Below, piece by piece: positions 5,436 through 13,545 of a DNA stretch of 23,554 nt. The number at the start of each line of letters is the position of its first letter. Positions within the stretch are counted from its first letter, which is position 1. The position numbers were made by a program, and so were the translations under genes. The notes beneath the pieces were generated by a model. That model was not told the origin of the DNA. It saw only the letters and a list, made by a program, of their open reading frames with translations, and ran no database searches. This stretch comes from a virus, in IMG/VR virus record IMGVR_UViG_3300037502_004176, positions 1-23,554 of that record. The stretch is one strand, 5' to 3'.

Positions 5436-8180
5436 TTAACTAAAATTCATCATTGTTCTCGGGTTAATAAAATCATCATTACTTGGCCATGGTCCATTCC
5501 GGAAAAATTGGAAATGCAAGTGTGGTCCTGTGGAATCACCAGTTGACCCCATATTTCCGATTTTTTGACCTTTTATCACGTTCTGACCGACGGATACATC
5601 TCTTGCACTCATATGTGCATAGCCTGTATAGATACTGTTTGAATGCAGAATCACGACGTAATTGCCATAGGACTGTTCAAACATCGATACCACGACTTCG
5701 CCACCTTCTGCCGCTAAAATCGGTGTAGTTGAGTTCGAATGTACTAAGTCAATGCCATTGTGTAGCTCTTGTTGTCCAGTAATTGGAGAGGTTCTCCAAC
5801 CAAACTCCGAACTCACAGTAAATGGTCTTGCCATCGGAACTGCCCAACCGTTGCTTTCGTCAATCACTAAATTGACAAACTTGTCATACCACTCTCTTGC
5901 CCATCCTTCACGTTCAGGGTGTGCAGCGGCTGGACGTTCGAAGTTTCGTTCAAATGCATGAGCGGCTGTTTCTGGACTAGTAGCATTCTTGAAACCTTCC
6001 ACTGTGGTTGGATTGACAACGCCAATCCATTGTCCGTTGGTCATTGCCCAGTTTACTAGTTTCATTTGAGTAGTCATGAGACGGTAATCTTCGGTAATTC
6101 CTGCTTCAGCCATCAAGCGTTGCACGTACTCACGGCCATCCCATGTTGGAGCACCAACTAATGGATACGCTGAACCGTCAAACTGGATAGCTCCATAAGC
6201 GGGACCGCCAACTTGGTCAGTGTCGGGATCCATACTCGGTCCGACTTCTCCTCGGATATTCCCGAGGATACCTGCAGCAGCTGCTTTGGAGTAGCCCATG
6301 CCAATTAAGCTAGTCCACGCTTGCCACGCAAAACGTTCGGCTTGTGTGGTGACTTCGGGTGGATATTGACCATTCCATCCACCACCACCGGAACCTCCCG
6401 GATAGACTTGTTGATCTCTGATTGTTAAATCACCAATCACGTTTAGATTGCCTGAAATTGTGACATCCCCAAGCATCCTAATTTTCGGATGAATCAGATA
6501 CAGTATGGTATCGTCGACAATAATTCCTTCGCCCGATTTTGCCGATATGGTAATACGATCGCCATCAGCTGTGGTTGCGATATTTAGTGTTTTGCCATCT
6601 TCATGAGCAGGCGTTCCATCAGGATTCGCAAGTTCGGGAAAAGAATTTCCAGAAGTCCCCATAGTTCCGATTGCTTTTGAATTTTTCCAAAACTCTAACC
6701 CTAATTTGGTAAGCTCCATAATTTTTTCTTGGTCATTCCAAGCTTGAAGAGCGCCATTCACTAGTCTTAATATGTCTCCTACGTCGTTAAACGAGGTTTC
6801 GAATATTTCAGCCATAATTTTACCTGCGCGGATAAAATCAGCATTCAAAATACCATCGATTGTCCATCCATAAATAAATGGACCTTGCCAACCTGTACGA
6901 CTAAATCCAATCCCTTGATTGTTCATCGCCATAACATCTTGAGCTGTTTCACGACTATCACTATCTAAATAATAAGTAGTATGAGGGTTATTTTTAGGGT
7001 ATTGAACAACAGACCCTTTATTCACTCCGTTAATTAAATCAGTTATATAATCGACAAATTCCGACATATAGCCTTTTTTGGTCAACGTTTTGATGGTCTC
7101 TTGTAATTCGTAATTTTGTTGCTTATAAAACGTCATTCTAGCGTCGCCGGCATAGAGTTTTTTCGTTTTCTCGTTCAAACTGTCATAAATGACTTCGGTA
7201 ATTTTAGCTTCTATATAGATATCATAGAGTTTGTGATATACCGCAAACGTGTCAAACAGACCGTAATTTCGCAGATTAGCGAACTGTTTTGCCTCTTCCG
7301 AATCCGTTAGCTTGTCAAACTCTAATTCGATTGAGACTTTCGGTTTGTCTACACCTGAATACAGAGAGGTAAAATAGTTGCCTGCAACACGGTTAAGGCT
7401 TGCTAGGTCCTTTACGCCTTGTTCTTCGGTAAACTGCACATGACGAGAATAAACATCTGGATAATTGGTGATTAGCTCACTATCGACCGGGTTGCCATAA
7501 ATCCGTTTAGTTTGGCCGTCTTCGCCATCTTGTAAATCTGCGAATGGCAAGCAACGAGTAACAATCGGTTGCCAGTCTAGCGTGATTTTCAACCCTTGCA
7601 GGTCTTTTCCATATCGGACTGTACCGACATTGTCACGCCCTCTGCGACGTAATAGCGACAGTTTAAATGGCTCTCGTTTGATCTCTCCGCCCCAGTACTG
7701 GAGCAAAGAACCTTGCTCGCCAGCAATACAGTTCAAGACATTCCGTGCTTCAAACGTCGTGCTAGATACAGTAGTGATATCAGAAAACAATTGGATATCA
7801 CTTGCCATATCCATGCCTGCAGTAATTGCATTCATGGCTTCTGCACCATTTAAGGAATCAATCGCCACATATTGTACTTGGCGATTCCCTAGCTTGTAGG
7901 TTCGTGATTGAGCATAGATTAAAATGGTATCCCCGATTGTGTCCTCATAGGTCCGCTTGATCTCGAAAATATGGTAATCTTCTAAGTCGTTCGGTTTCAC
8001 CTTAATTTGATAACCGTTCTCAAAATAGTCCTTAAAACGTGATTTTAGGGGATATTCTAGTTCCAACTCATACACGCCATTGGCACCCTCGCGAACGTCC
8101 GCACGTTGAGTATCACGTAAAACCCCCAATCCGTTGTGGCTAAAATCCGTTTCAGTTGGTTCATAAATTCTAGGTTTCAA
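5436..8180 (-). CDS. Tail-associated lysin (Tal): prophage tail endopeptidase-type hub with phage lysozyme and M23 peptidase domains
   Basis: Large tail-tip hub protein of about 914 aa that should open the wall during DNA entry. Residue numbers below count from an upstream GTG at 8195. Residues about 10-370 match the Gp18/Prophage_tail hub family. A beta-rich region (about 400-598) and a Gly-rich linker (PGGSGGGG, about 599-606) follow. Residues about 615-775 form a phage tail lysozyme domain (NIRGE, candidate catalytic Glu650; YGAIQFDG). Residues 785-919 form an M23 metallopeptidase domain with H812-x3-D816, YAHM (His861) and PHLHF (His892, His894). The TTG at 8180 is preferred: it overlaps the Dit stop (TTGA) with GGTGG 8 bases upstream, whereas the GTG at 8195 has no ribosome binding site. 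Both hydrolase domains look intact. Confidence 0.9.
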   Translation of the reverse strand: MKPRIYEPTETDFSHNGLGVLRDTQRADVREGANGVYELELEYPLKSRFKDYFENGYQIKVKPNDLEDYHIFEIKRTYEDTIGDTILIYAQSRTYKLGNRQVQYVAIDSLNGAEAMNAITAGMDMASDIQLFSDITTVSSTTFEARNVLNCIAGEQGSLLQYWGGEIKREPFKLSLLRRRGRDNVGTVRYGKDLQGLKITLDWQPIVTRCLPFADLQDGEDGQTKRIYGNPVDSELITNYPDVYSRHVQFTEEQGVKDLASLNRVAGNYFTSLYSGVDKPKVSIELEFDKLTDSEEAKQFANLRNYGLFDTFAVYHKLYDIYIEAKITEVIYDSLNEKTKKLYAGDARMTFYKQQNYELQETIKTLTKKGYMSEFVDYITDLINGVNKGSVVQYPKNNPHTTYYLDSDSRETAQDVMAMNNQGIGFSRTGWQGPFIYGWTIDGILNADFIRAGKIMAEIFETSFNDVGDILRLVNGALQAWNDQEKIMELTKLGLEFWKNSKAIGTMGTSGNSFPELANPDGTPAHEDGKTLNIATTADGDRITISAKSGEGIIVDDTILYLIHPKIRMLGDVTISGNLNVIGDLTIRDQQVYPGGSGGGGWNGQYPPEVTTQAERFAWQAWTSLIGMGYSKAAAAGILGNIRGEVGPSMDPDTDQVGGPAYGAIQFDGSAYPLVGAPTWDGREYVQRLMAEAGITEDYRLMTTQMKLVNWAMTNGQWIGVVNPTTVEGFKNATSPETAAHAFERNFERPAAAHPEREGWAREWYDKFVNLVIDESNGWAVPMARPFTVSSEFGWRTSPITGQQELHNGIDLVHSNSTTPILAAEGGEVVVSMFEQSYGNYVVILHSNSIYTGYAHMSARDVSVGQNVIKGQKIGNMGSTGDSTGPHLHFQFFRNGPWPSNDDFINPRTMMNFS

Positions 8181-8908
8181 ACTTTTGTCCACCACCTTGG
8201 TTGTAAATTAAACTCTTGTACATTTCCTTGCCACCGGATATCAATCATGCCTGTTGGTAATTCCGGAAAATCAAGAAACTTGGTTTTAATGTCTTGAATC
8301 TCAATCACGCCATCCACTTTTCGGTAGGATTCTTCCAAAAGAGAGTCAATAATAATGTGATCACTAACATTAGTTAGTTCAAACTTTTTATCGCCAATCC
8401 AAAAAGAAATATCCCCCGAACCCTTGATTTGAATCAAAGGTTTGGCAGGATATCGTTCGATGTTGTGAATTTTTTGCTTGTTTCTCAACCATTTCAGCCC
8501 TGTGCGAGATTGCTTAAAAGGTCTCAGACTGATAGTAAATTCAAAGGGAATCCATGGACCATCTTTGTGAGTTCCTGTGAAAACTGGAGGACCAGTCACA
8601 ATTGCTTGGTAAATGTAATGATGGTCATAGTTATAGGTGAAATCAGAGTAATCTGACATGTCCAACCACGATTTGATTCGATCTTCTAAACTCGCCATCT
8701 CTTCAAAATCATTAGACCGAGCATTACATTTGATTACCCACTCAACATTTTTGTAATAACTAAAATCATAAACAACAGAATCATTACCCGGCCGTTCCTT
8801 TAATTCAATTACTCGCCCACTAGAAACACGCTGAGGACGTTCTTTCAAATAAACGTCAAACTCTTCACTCCATAAGCCGTTAATTTTAAATTGTCCTGGT
8901 CTATCCAT
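8177..8908 (-). CDS. Distal tail protein (Dit, Sipho_tail family)
   Basis: Hexameric adaptor that joins the tail tube to the baseplate hub. The 243-aa product shows the family pattern. An N-terminal strand region follows MDRPGQFKINGLWSEEF, the central part contains PRVSSGR-like and FTISLRPFKQ segments, and a C-terminal galectin-like beta domain ends with the DIRWQGNVQEFNLQPRWW strand typical of Dit proteins. The ATG at 8908 is favoured over a GTG at 8917 because AGGAGG is spaced 8 bases from the ATG and overlaps the GTG. It overlaps the end of the tape measure gene by 8 bases and is followed by the Tal gene, the canonical order. Confidence 0.9.
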   Translation of the reverse strand: MDRPGQFKINGLWSEEFDVYLKERPQRVSSGRVIELKERPGNDSVVYDFSYYKNVEWVIKCNARSNDFEEMASLEDRIKSWLDMSDYSDFTYNYDHHYIYQAIVTGPPVFTGTHKDGPWIPFEFTISLRPFKQSRTGLKWLRNKQKIHNIERYPAKPLIQIKGSGDISFWIGDKKFELTNVSDHIIIDSLLEESYRKVDGVIEIQDIKTKFLDFPELPTGMIDIRWQGNVQEFNLQPRWWTKV

Positions 8909-11051
8909 TAAACGCACCTCCTAGTGGACTATAGTCACGATCTTTCAATTCTTTGATAAACACGACTAATTTTCTAGCCATTGCCATTAATTGTGTATCA
9001 GATAGTTCCCCTAATGCTTGTAATGTGATGTGGAAAACATCTCCTGTTTTTTCTGTTTTATTAAATGGCGTTTCTTGTGCAGGTTGAGAATAATAAGAAT
9101 CTGTATTTATTCGATCTAAGTCAACATTTGCACCTAAATCACTCGTGTCAAATGTTAATCGATTAGATATGGCATCCATAGCATTTTGGATAGAATCGCC
9201 TTCATCTTCAACACCTTCTGCAATACCTAAAGGAATCCATTTACCAACAGCGTTTTTACCCCATCTTGATGGAGAATTAATATCAAAGAATCCCAAGACA
9301 CTATCTTTAAATCCGCCAAATACTTTCTTTGCGGAATCCCAAAGAGCACCAGCTGCACCAGTAATACCTGAAGAAATTCCCTTAATGATGTTGATTCCGA
9401 CTTCTCCCCATTTAATTGAGGTAAATTCATCTAAGAACCCAGTGACCAATCTGCTACCTACTTGAGCTATATTTGATAAATGACTTAAAAAACCACTTAT
9501 GATAGCTAACATGATTCTAGGTACCGCCCCAGCAATCTGGATGATGATACCAGGTAAATTTTCAATTAAAGCAACAAATAATTTGAAGCCCGCTTGAATC
9601 AATTGCGGTGTTGCATCACTAAGTGCACCCGATACAGCCGAAATAATAATTGGAATAGCTTCGATAATTCCGTCAATGATTTCTGGCAAAGCCTCAACCA
9701 AAGCGAGAAATAACTGGATACCTGCTTCGATGATAATTGGAATTGAACTAACTAAAAATGTAACGATTCCTGTAATGATTTGAGGAAGGCTATCTATTAA
9801 CATTGGTAAAGCTGTGATAAGTCCTTGCGCTAATCCAGTAATTAACTGTAGTGCTGCATCTAATAGCATAGGCAAGTTATTAATTAGACCTTGAACAATC
9901 GTAATGATTGCCTGTACAGCTGCAGGTATTAGCGTAGGTAGTGCTTGAGCGACTCCTGATACTAAAGAAGTAATTAATTGCATAGCCACGTCAATTAGTA
10001 GAGGTAAATTATCAACAATTGTCTGTACAATAGTCATCACAGCATCAATAGCAACTGGTATAAGTTCAGGCAATAATGTTAGTAACGTCTGTAATACTTG
10101 CGAAAATAATGACGTAAATGCCGTTAATAAAGTGGGTAACAACTCACCAATAGCTGACAATAAACCATTAATAGCTGTTGGCAAAGCGGCAACAATATTA
10201 TCTAAAACCGGTGTAATATTCTTAACCACATAACCAAATTGTTCAACTACATTATCGACTAATTTACCTACATCCGCATCCGCGTTCCCTAGTCCCGATA
10301 GCAAGTTTTGCCATGCCGAACCCATTCCGGCTAGTGATCCTTGAATTGTTTCTGTTGCCTCTTTTGCGGTTGTTCCCGTAATACCCATTTCTGTTTGAAC
10401 GACATGAATCGCTTCAGTTAAATCAGCAAAGCTTGATAAGTCATACTCGATACCAGATATCTTTCCGGCATCATCAAGTAATCGCTGCATTTCTTCTTTT
10501 GTTCCGCCGTAACCTAATTTAAGGTTATCTAACATGGTGTAGTTTTGTTTCGCAAAACCTTGGTAGGCATTCTGGATGCTACTAATATCAGACCCCATTT
10601 TATTGGCGTTATCTGACATATCTGTTACGGCTTGATTAGCAACATCAGCTGCTTTATCAGTATCGCCGCCTAAAGATTGTAATAAACTTGCACTAAATCC
10701 AGTAACGGTCTCCATATATGCATTCGCCGACATCCCTGCCGTTTGAAAAGCTTTGTCGGCATAAGCCTCTACTTTATCGGCAGCATTCCCGAAGAGGGTT
10801 TCAACCCCTCCAATAAGTTGTTCATATTCTCCATAAGCCCCGATAACTTGCTTACTCAGTCCAACTGCTGCAGCTCCTGCTACACCAGCTGCAACAGCCA
10901 TACCAGTACCGATTACCTTTAATCCTTTGCCTAGCCCACCTAGAATTTTACTTGATTTACTAGCTTTGTCGGTTGTTTCGTCAATGGCGTCATTGGCAGG
11001 TTTGTTATCTGCATCAATCGTTCCGAACATTTCAAATACATTAAATGCCAA
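8901..11051 (-). CDS. Tail tape measure protein
   Basis: Sets tail length and is ejected ahead of the DNA. The product (about 716 aa) has an N-terminal helical region and a typical TMP segment (AYGEYEQLIGGVETLFG, then Ala/Asp-rich helices). A long hydrophobic stretch from about residue 280 to 530 is built from Leu-Pro-x-Leu-Ile repeats. The C-terminus contains the conserved FFDINSPSRWG motif near residue 590. At roughly 0.15 nm per residue a tail of about 105-110 nm is expected (inference). A TTG at 11051 is preferred as start: GGGAGG lies about 8 bases upstream. The ATG at 11072 would fall upstream of that site and inside the previous frame. Overlaps both neighbours. Confidence 0.93.
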   Translation of the reverse strand: MAFNVFEMFGTIDADNKPANDAIDETTDKASKSSKILGGLGKGLKVIGTGMAVAAGVAGAAAVGLSKQVIGAYGEYEQLIGGVETLFGNAADKVEAYADKAFQTAGMSANAYMETVTGFSASLLQSLGGDTDKAADVANQAVTDMSDNANKMGSDISSIQNAYQGFAKQNYTMLDNLKLGYGGTKEEMQRLLDDAGKISGIEYDLSSFADLTEAIHVVQTEMGITGTTAKEATETIQGSLAGMGSAWQNLLSGLGNADADVGKLVDNVVEQFGYVVKNITPVLDNIVAALPTAINGLLSAIGELLPTLLTAFTSLFSQVLQTLLTLLPELIPVAIDAVMTIVQTIVDNLPLLIDVAMQLITSLVSGVAQALPTLIPAAVQAIITIVQGLINNLPMLLDAALQLITGLAQGLITALPMLIDSLPQIITGIVTFLVSSIPIIIEAGIQLFLALVEALPEIIDGIIEAIPIIISAVSGALSDATPQLIQAGFKLFVALIENLPGIIIQIAGAVPRIMLAIISGFLSHLSNIAQVGSRLVTGFLDEFTSIKWGEVGINIIKGISSGITGAAGALWDSAKKVFGGFKDSVLGFFDINSPSRWGKNAVGKWIPLGIAEGVEDEGDSIQNAMDAISNRLTFDTSDLGANVDLDRINTDSYYSQPAQETPFNKTEKTGDVFHITLQALGELSDTQLMAMARKLVVFIKELKDRDYSPLGGAFNG
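9810..10073 (-). repeat. Two tandem 44-residue (132-bp) repeats inside the tape measure gene
   Basis: Two consecutive units of 44 residues start LPELIPVAIDAV and LPTLIPAAVQAI and follow the same pattern through the internal LPxLLDxAxQLIT element. Further, more divergent Leu-Pro units flank them. Such hydrophobic repeats are normal in tape measure proteins and allow tail length change by unequal recombination. Confidence 0.7.
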
Positions 11052-11882
11052 ATGCTCCACCTCCCATTCCATCCAACATAGCTAAAGCGTTTTGAGCAGC
11101 TTTCTGAGCTTCTGATTCAACTAGTTCTTTTGGTTTGCTATCTTCGATAACCTTTTGCTTAAATTCGATGAAAGTGCCCTCTCTTAAAGGGCTTGACAGA
11201 TAAATAGTCCATAAATTATCGTTAAACTCTTCTTCAAAAAGCGTATCGATAAAATCAGGAATATCTTTCCACTTTATGGTGGATAACAAAAAAGAGACAT
11301 CACTATATCTTTTGAATAGCGTGTCCCTAAACTTATGTATTCCACCTTTATTCTGAATTAAGAGAGCAATTCGAATACTTCTCGTAATTCCGGCTTTAAG
11401 AAAAAACCTTTCACCAATAAAGCATAGGTGACAATATTTGTCTCGCCAATTTCTTCAGGCGTTTTCCCTGTTAAATCAGCAAGCAAATTGTTTAGCTCTA
11501 CTTTGATTTCTTTGTGATGCGCCAAGACAAACTTAACAGCTTTACCAAGTAAATCAAAACTGTTAGAAGAAATATCTTTCTGAATGTCTTTGATTTGATC
11601 TGTTAATGACTCTTGTTCAGAACCTTCCTTTTTAGAAGCAACCAATGCAAGTTCAGTTGCTTTTTGAGTCTTGATTTTCGCAGCATCCTTTTGCTTTAGG
11701 AACTCTGTAACTAATTCAGTGACATTCAAAATATTGATGATTTCTATCACATTGAAAAGATCGTTTGCATTTAATTCCCGCATTGGATAATTAATTAAAC
11801 GTGAGTTAATTTTGTTTTGTTTTTCAGCATTTTTTAATTCTAGTTCTTTTAATTCTTGTTCCTCGGTCAATTGATTGCTCAT
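11041..11882 (-). CDS. Tail assembly chaperone GT-type fusion made by -1 frameshift
   Basis: Predicted long product of the chaperone gene. Ribosomes read the first frame from 11882 to the slippery T-TTT-TTC (11400-11406). They slip back one base and continue in the frame that ends at 11041, giving about 280 residues. The -1 frame is open from upstream of the slippery site to 11041. It contains no ATG, GTG or TTG codon between the slippery site and the late TTG at 11289, which has no ribosome binding site, so independent translation is unlikely. The downstream part (DTLFKRYSDVSFLL, then WKDIPDFIDTLFEEEFNDNLW, ending GGMGGGAFGI) has the size and place of the T domain that binds the tape measure in lambda-like GT chaperones. 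The position just before the tape measure agrees. Confidence 0.72.
11288..11327 (-). terminator. Strong terminator-like hairpin inside the chaperone T-domain frame
   Basis: On the minus strand GGGACACGCTAT pairs with ATAGTGATGTCTC: 12 base pairs, one bulged A and two G-U pairs, loop of nine bases. Six T residues follow. It lies 30 bases after the stop of the first chaperone frame and within the -1 frame. By shape it is one of the strongest terminators in the window, yet it is inside coding sequence and ahead of the tape measure. Confidence 0.55.
11358..11882 (-). CDS. Tail assembly chaperone (G-type)
   Basis: A 174-aa mostly helical, highly charged protein encoded between the major tail protein and the tape measure, the standard place of the G chaperone that coats the tape measure during tail assembly. 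It starts MSNQLTEEQELKELELKNAEK with a strong coiled-coil tendency, and ends VKGFFLKPELREVFELLS. The codons GGT TTT TTC near the end carry the slippery heptamer used for the longer GT product. The ATG overlaps the TGA of the preceding 78-aa ORF (ATGA). Identification rests on order, size and the frameshift rather than on a sequence motif. Confidence 0.78.
   Translation of the reverse strand: MSNQLTEEQELKELELKNAEKQNKINSRLINYPMRELNANDLFNVIEIINILNVTELVTEFLKQKDAAKIKTQKATELALVASKKEGSEQESLTDQIKDIQKDISSNSFDLLGKAVKFVLAHHKEIKVELNNLLADLTGKTPEEIGETNIVTYALLVKGFFLKPELREVFELLS
11400..11406 (-). other. Programmed -1 ribosomal frameshift site (T TTT TTC)
   Basis: The heptamer TTTTTTC is in the correct X-XXY-YYZ phase relative to the frame starting at 11882 (GGT TTT TTC TTA). 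Slippage joins it to the open -1 frame ending at 11041. The normal frame stops 14 codons after the slippery site. No strong stimulatory stem-loop is obvious within the first dozen bases downstream. Confidence 0.68.
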
Positions 11883-12115
11883 TTCGTTTGCCCCTCCGAT
11901 TTATTAATTTCCGGTGCACCATCAACTTTTTTATTTGTTTTAATTACTGTTTCGTCAGTCGAACCATCTTTAATCGGCTCAATCAAAACTTTTTTTAATT
12001 TGTTGTTTTTAGTAGATAGTTGTTTGATTCGTTTTTCGTCATCACTGGTATAAATATCACCTAACCAGTATTTTTTTCCTTTTTCAATAAATGGATAAAT
12101 TACCTTGTATTTCAA
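11879..12115 (-). CDS. Hypothetical protein between major tail protein and chaperone (78 aa)
   Basis: A 78-residue Lys-rich protein: an N-terminal half with beta-like segments (MKYKVIYPFIEKGKKYWLGD) and a low-complexity charged C-terminus ending in SEGQTK. No family recognised. The start is TTG at 12115, preceded by AAAGGATGAG; no nearby ATG gives a longer frame. The stop overlaps the chaperone start (ATGA). Small genes at this place are common in Firmicutes siphophages and may encode minor tail or accessory proteins. Confidence 0.7.
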   Translation of the reverse strand: MKYKVIYPFIEKGKKYWLGDIYTSDDEKRIKQLSTKNNKLKKVLIEPIKDGSTDETVIKTNKKVDGAPEINKSEGQTK

Positions 12116-12131
12116 AATGTACTCATCCTTT

Positions 12132-12752
12132 CTACGGCTCTAATTCAGGCTCTTTTGGCATTAAAATCTTAACTGGTAAAGAAGTAGTAGTTACATCATC
12201 CATTGGTGTACGTGCTGCAAAAATCAATGGATAAATAGCTTCTGCCTTGTCTTTAACCTCGAACTCTAGACCTGACGTGCAAATGGCGTAATCCATAATA
12301 ATAATAATTGGCTTATCAGACCCGCTAATTGTGCCGATATACCCTAGATTCTCAATATAATCTGATTCTTCGACCTTTCGCTTGGGAGTAATCACATCAT
12401 ATCCTGCTGGGTAATTTGTGTCATCAGATTCTGTTACAGTTGCAAAGAGGGCCATTTTCACGTTATCTCTGGTGTGCTCAATCACATTGATTTCAAATGT
12501 TCCTTCGCTTGATTCAATCATATCTCCGCCAACTGGTGTAGAAAAAACACCATCTACTTCTACTTGGCGTAGATTATTTTTTAAAGATAATTTTGAACCA
12601 CCACTTGTTGCACCAAGTAAGTCATACGTCCATTTTTTACCAGTGCCATCCCAAGTCAAATTACGAACTAATGCACCAGCATTTAGCAAATAGCGTTTAG
12701 GTGTATCTGCGGTATAACCGCTTTTTGGTAATGTTTCGCTAGTAATTGTCAT
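12132..12752 (-). CDS. Major tail (tube) protein
   Basis: A 206-aa structural protein predicted to form the tail tube. It starts MTITSETLPKSGYTADTPKR and contains beta-rich segments and the LEFEVKDKAEAIYPLIFAART stretch near the end, which fits the tube-protein fold. The ATG at 12752 is chosen because GGAGG lies 7 bases upstream. An upstream in-frame ATG at 12857 would add 35 residues that only overlap the tail terminator gene. It sits between the tail terminator and the chaperones, the expected place for an abundant tube protein. C-terminal PKEPELEP tail is short; no Ig-like domain is seen. Confidence 0.86.
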   Translation of the reverse strand: MTITSETLPKSGYTADTPKRYLLNAGALVRNLTWDGTGKKWTYDLLGATSGGSKLSLKNNLRQVEVDGVFSTPVGGDMIESSEGTFEINVIEHTRDNVKMALFATVTESDDTNYPAGYDVITPKRKVEESDYIENLGYIGTISGSDKPIIIIMDYAICTSGLEFEVKDKAEAIYPLIFAARTPMDDVTTTSLPVKILMPKEPELEP

Positions 12753-12753
12753 T

Positions 12754-13137
12754 CTATATCCTCCAATCAAATTTTGCGTATAATTGTAACGCTCTACGTT
12801 GTAAAGTATCAGACCCTGTAGGTATCGGGTTATCATTACGATATTCGATTTGTACAAGGAATTTATCTGTTAGTTGGTGAAACCCACCGTCTTGATTAAA
12901 TTTCTCAATCATACCTGATACTGCTTTTTCAATATCAACGTCATTAGTACTGTTATCAAAAATATCCACATCAACATAAAATCCTTGACCAGTAAATGTT
13001 GTTGGTTCGCCGGTCAAAGAAAAAGTTTGATATGGATAATTGACTGTTTTCTTTTTATTTTTTAAATAATGCGACTCAGGGACAATTGTGCTAAATAGTC
13101 CCGTTAGATAGTTAATCACATCAATCCGTTGACTCAT
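12754..13137 (-). CDS. Tail terminator / tail completion protein
   Basis: A 127-aa protein likely to cap the head-proximal end of the tail tube and make the head-tail joint (SPP1 gp17 / tail-terminator role). It begins MSQRIDVINYLTGLFSTIVP, has the YPYQTFSLTGEP segment and a D-V-D-I-F-D acidic strand. The C-terminal RRALQLYAKFDWRI strand resembles phage tail terminators. Position between the HK97 gp10-like gene and the major tail protein supports the call. The TAG stop ends one base before the major tail ATG. Confidence 0.74.
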   Translation of the reverse strand: MSQRIDVINYLTGLFSTIVPESHYLKNKKKTVNYPYQTFSLTGEPTTFTGQGFYVDVDIFDNSTNDVDIEKAVSGMIEKFNQDGGFHQLTDKFLVQIEYRNDNPIPTGSDTLQRRALQLYAKFDWRI

Positions 13138-13140
13138 TAG

Positions 13141-13545
13141 CTAAATCCACTCCCCGAATATTTCTTTTCCAAGTGACTCAATTTCAGATTTTTTCTGCCT
13201 AAAAGCTGGTCTCAAATACGGTTGTGGTTCCTGCCCCCAAGTAAAGAACCATTCTCCAGAAGGATCCTGATAAACCCATCCGCCTTTGCGACCATTTCCG
13301 TTTTCTGCAAATTCGCCTGTACCCATTTCTACATAGATTGCGTATTCTACATTGGTGCCCACGTATCCAATTAGCTCTTCTTCGTCTACAATGTAATCAA
13401 TAGAGTTTCTTAGTCGCGCTGTTTGAACAGGCGCTAATGCAACAGCCTGACCCTCAACCATCATACACGATTGAAATAACCATTGAATTGTAGCGTTTTT
13501 TAACGCTTCCTTCGCCTCTTCCGAATGATCAATAAATTCCATCAT
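13141..13545 (-). CDS. HK97 gp10-like neck/tail-completion protein
   Basis: A 134-aa protein of the HK97-gp10 family, which takes part in tail completion and connection to the head. The family hallmarks are present: APVQTARLRNSI in the first half, VEYAIYVEMGTGEF in the middle, and QPYLRPAF near the C-terminus. Start: either ATG of an ATGATG pair (13545 or 13542) follows GAGGTGG; an upstream GTG at 13551 overlaps the ribosome binding site and is rejected. The start overlaps the TGA of the head-closure gene. Confidence 0.86.
   Translation of the reverse strand: MMEFIDHSEEAKEALKNATIQWLFQSCMMVEGQAVALAPVQTARLRNSIDYIVDEEELIGYVGTNVEYAIYVEMGTGEFAENGNGRKGGWVYQDPSGEWFFTWGQEPQPYLRPAFRQKKSEIESLGKEIFGEWI

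Noticed and set aside
9145-9465. Plus-strand ORF of 106 aa opposite the tape measure gene
   Set aside because: Antisense shadow of a well-supported gene. Other plus-strand ORFs (for example 281-571, 17708-18103, 19522-19791) were rejected for the same reason.
9810-10073. Tandem repeats as a possible mobile or CRISPR-like array
   Set aside because: They are in-frame coding repeats typical of tape measure proteins, with no spacers.
11041-11289. Separate 82-aa gene starting at TTG 11289
   Set aside because: No ribosome binding site, and the start lies at the T-run of a hairpin. The open frame extends upstream to a slippery heptamer, so it is treated as the frameshifted end of the chaperone.
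12132-12857. Longer major tail protein starting at 12857
   Set aside because: The extra 35 residues lie over the tail terminator gene, and the strong GGAGG serves the ATG at 12752.
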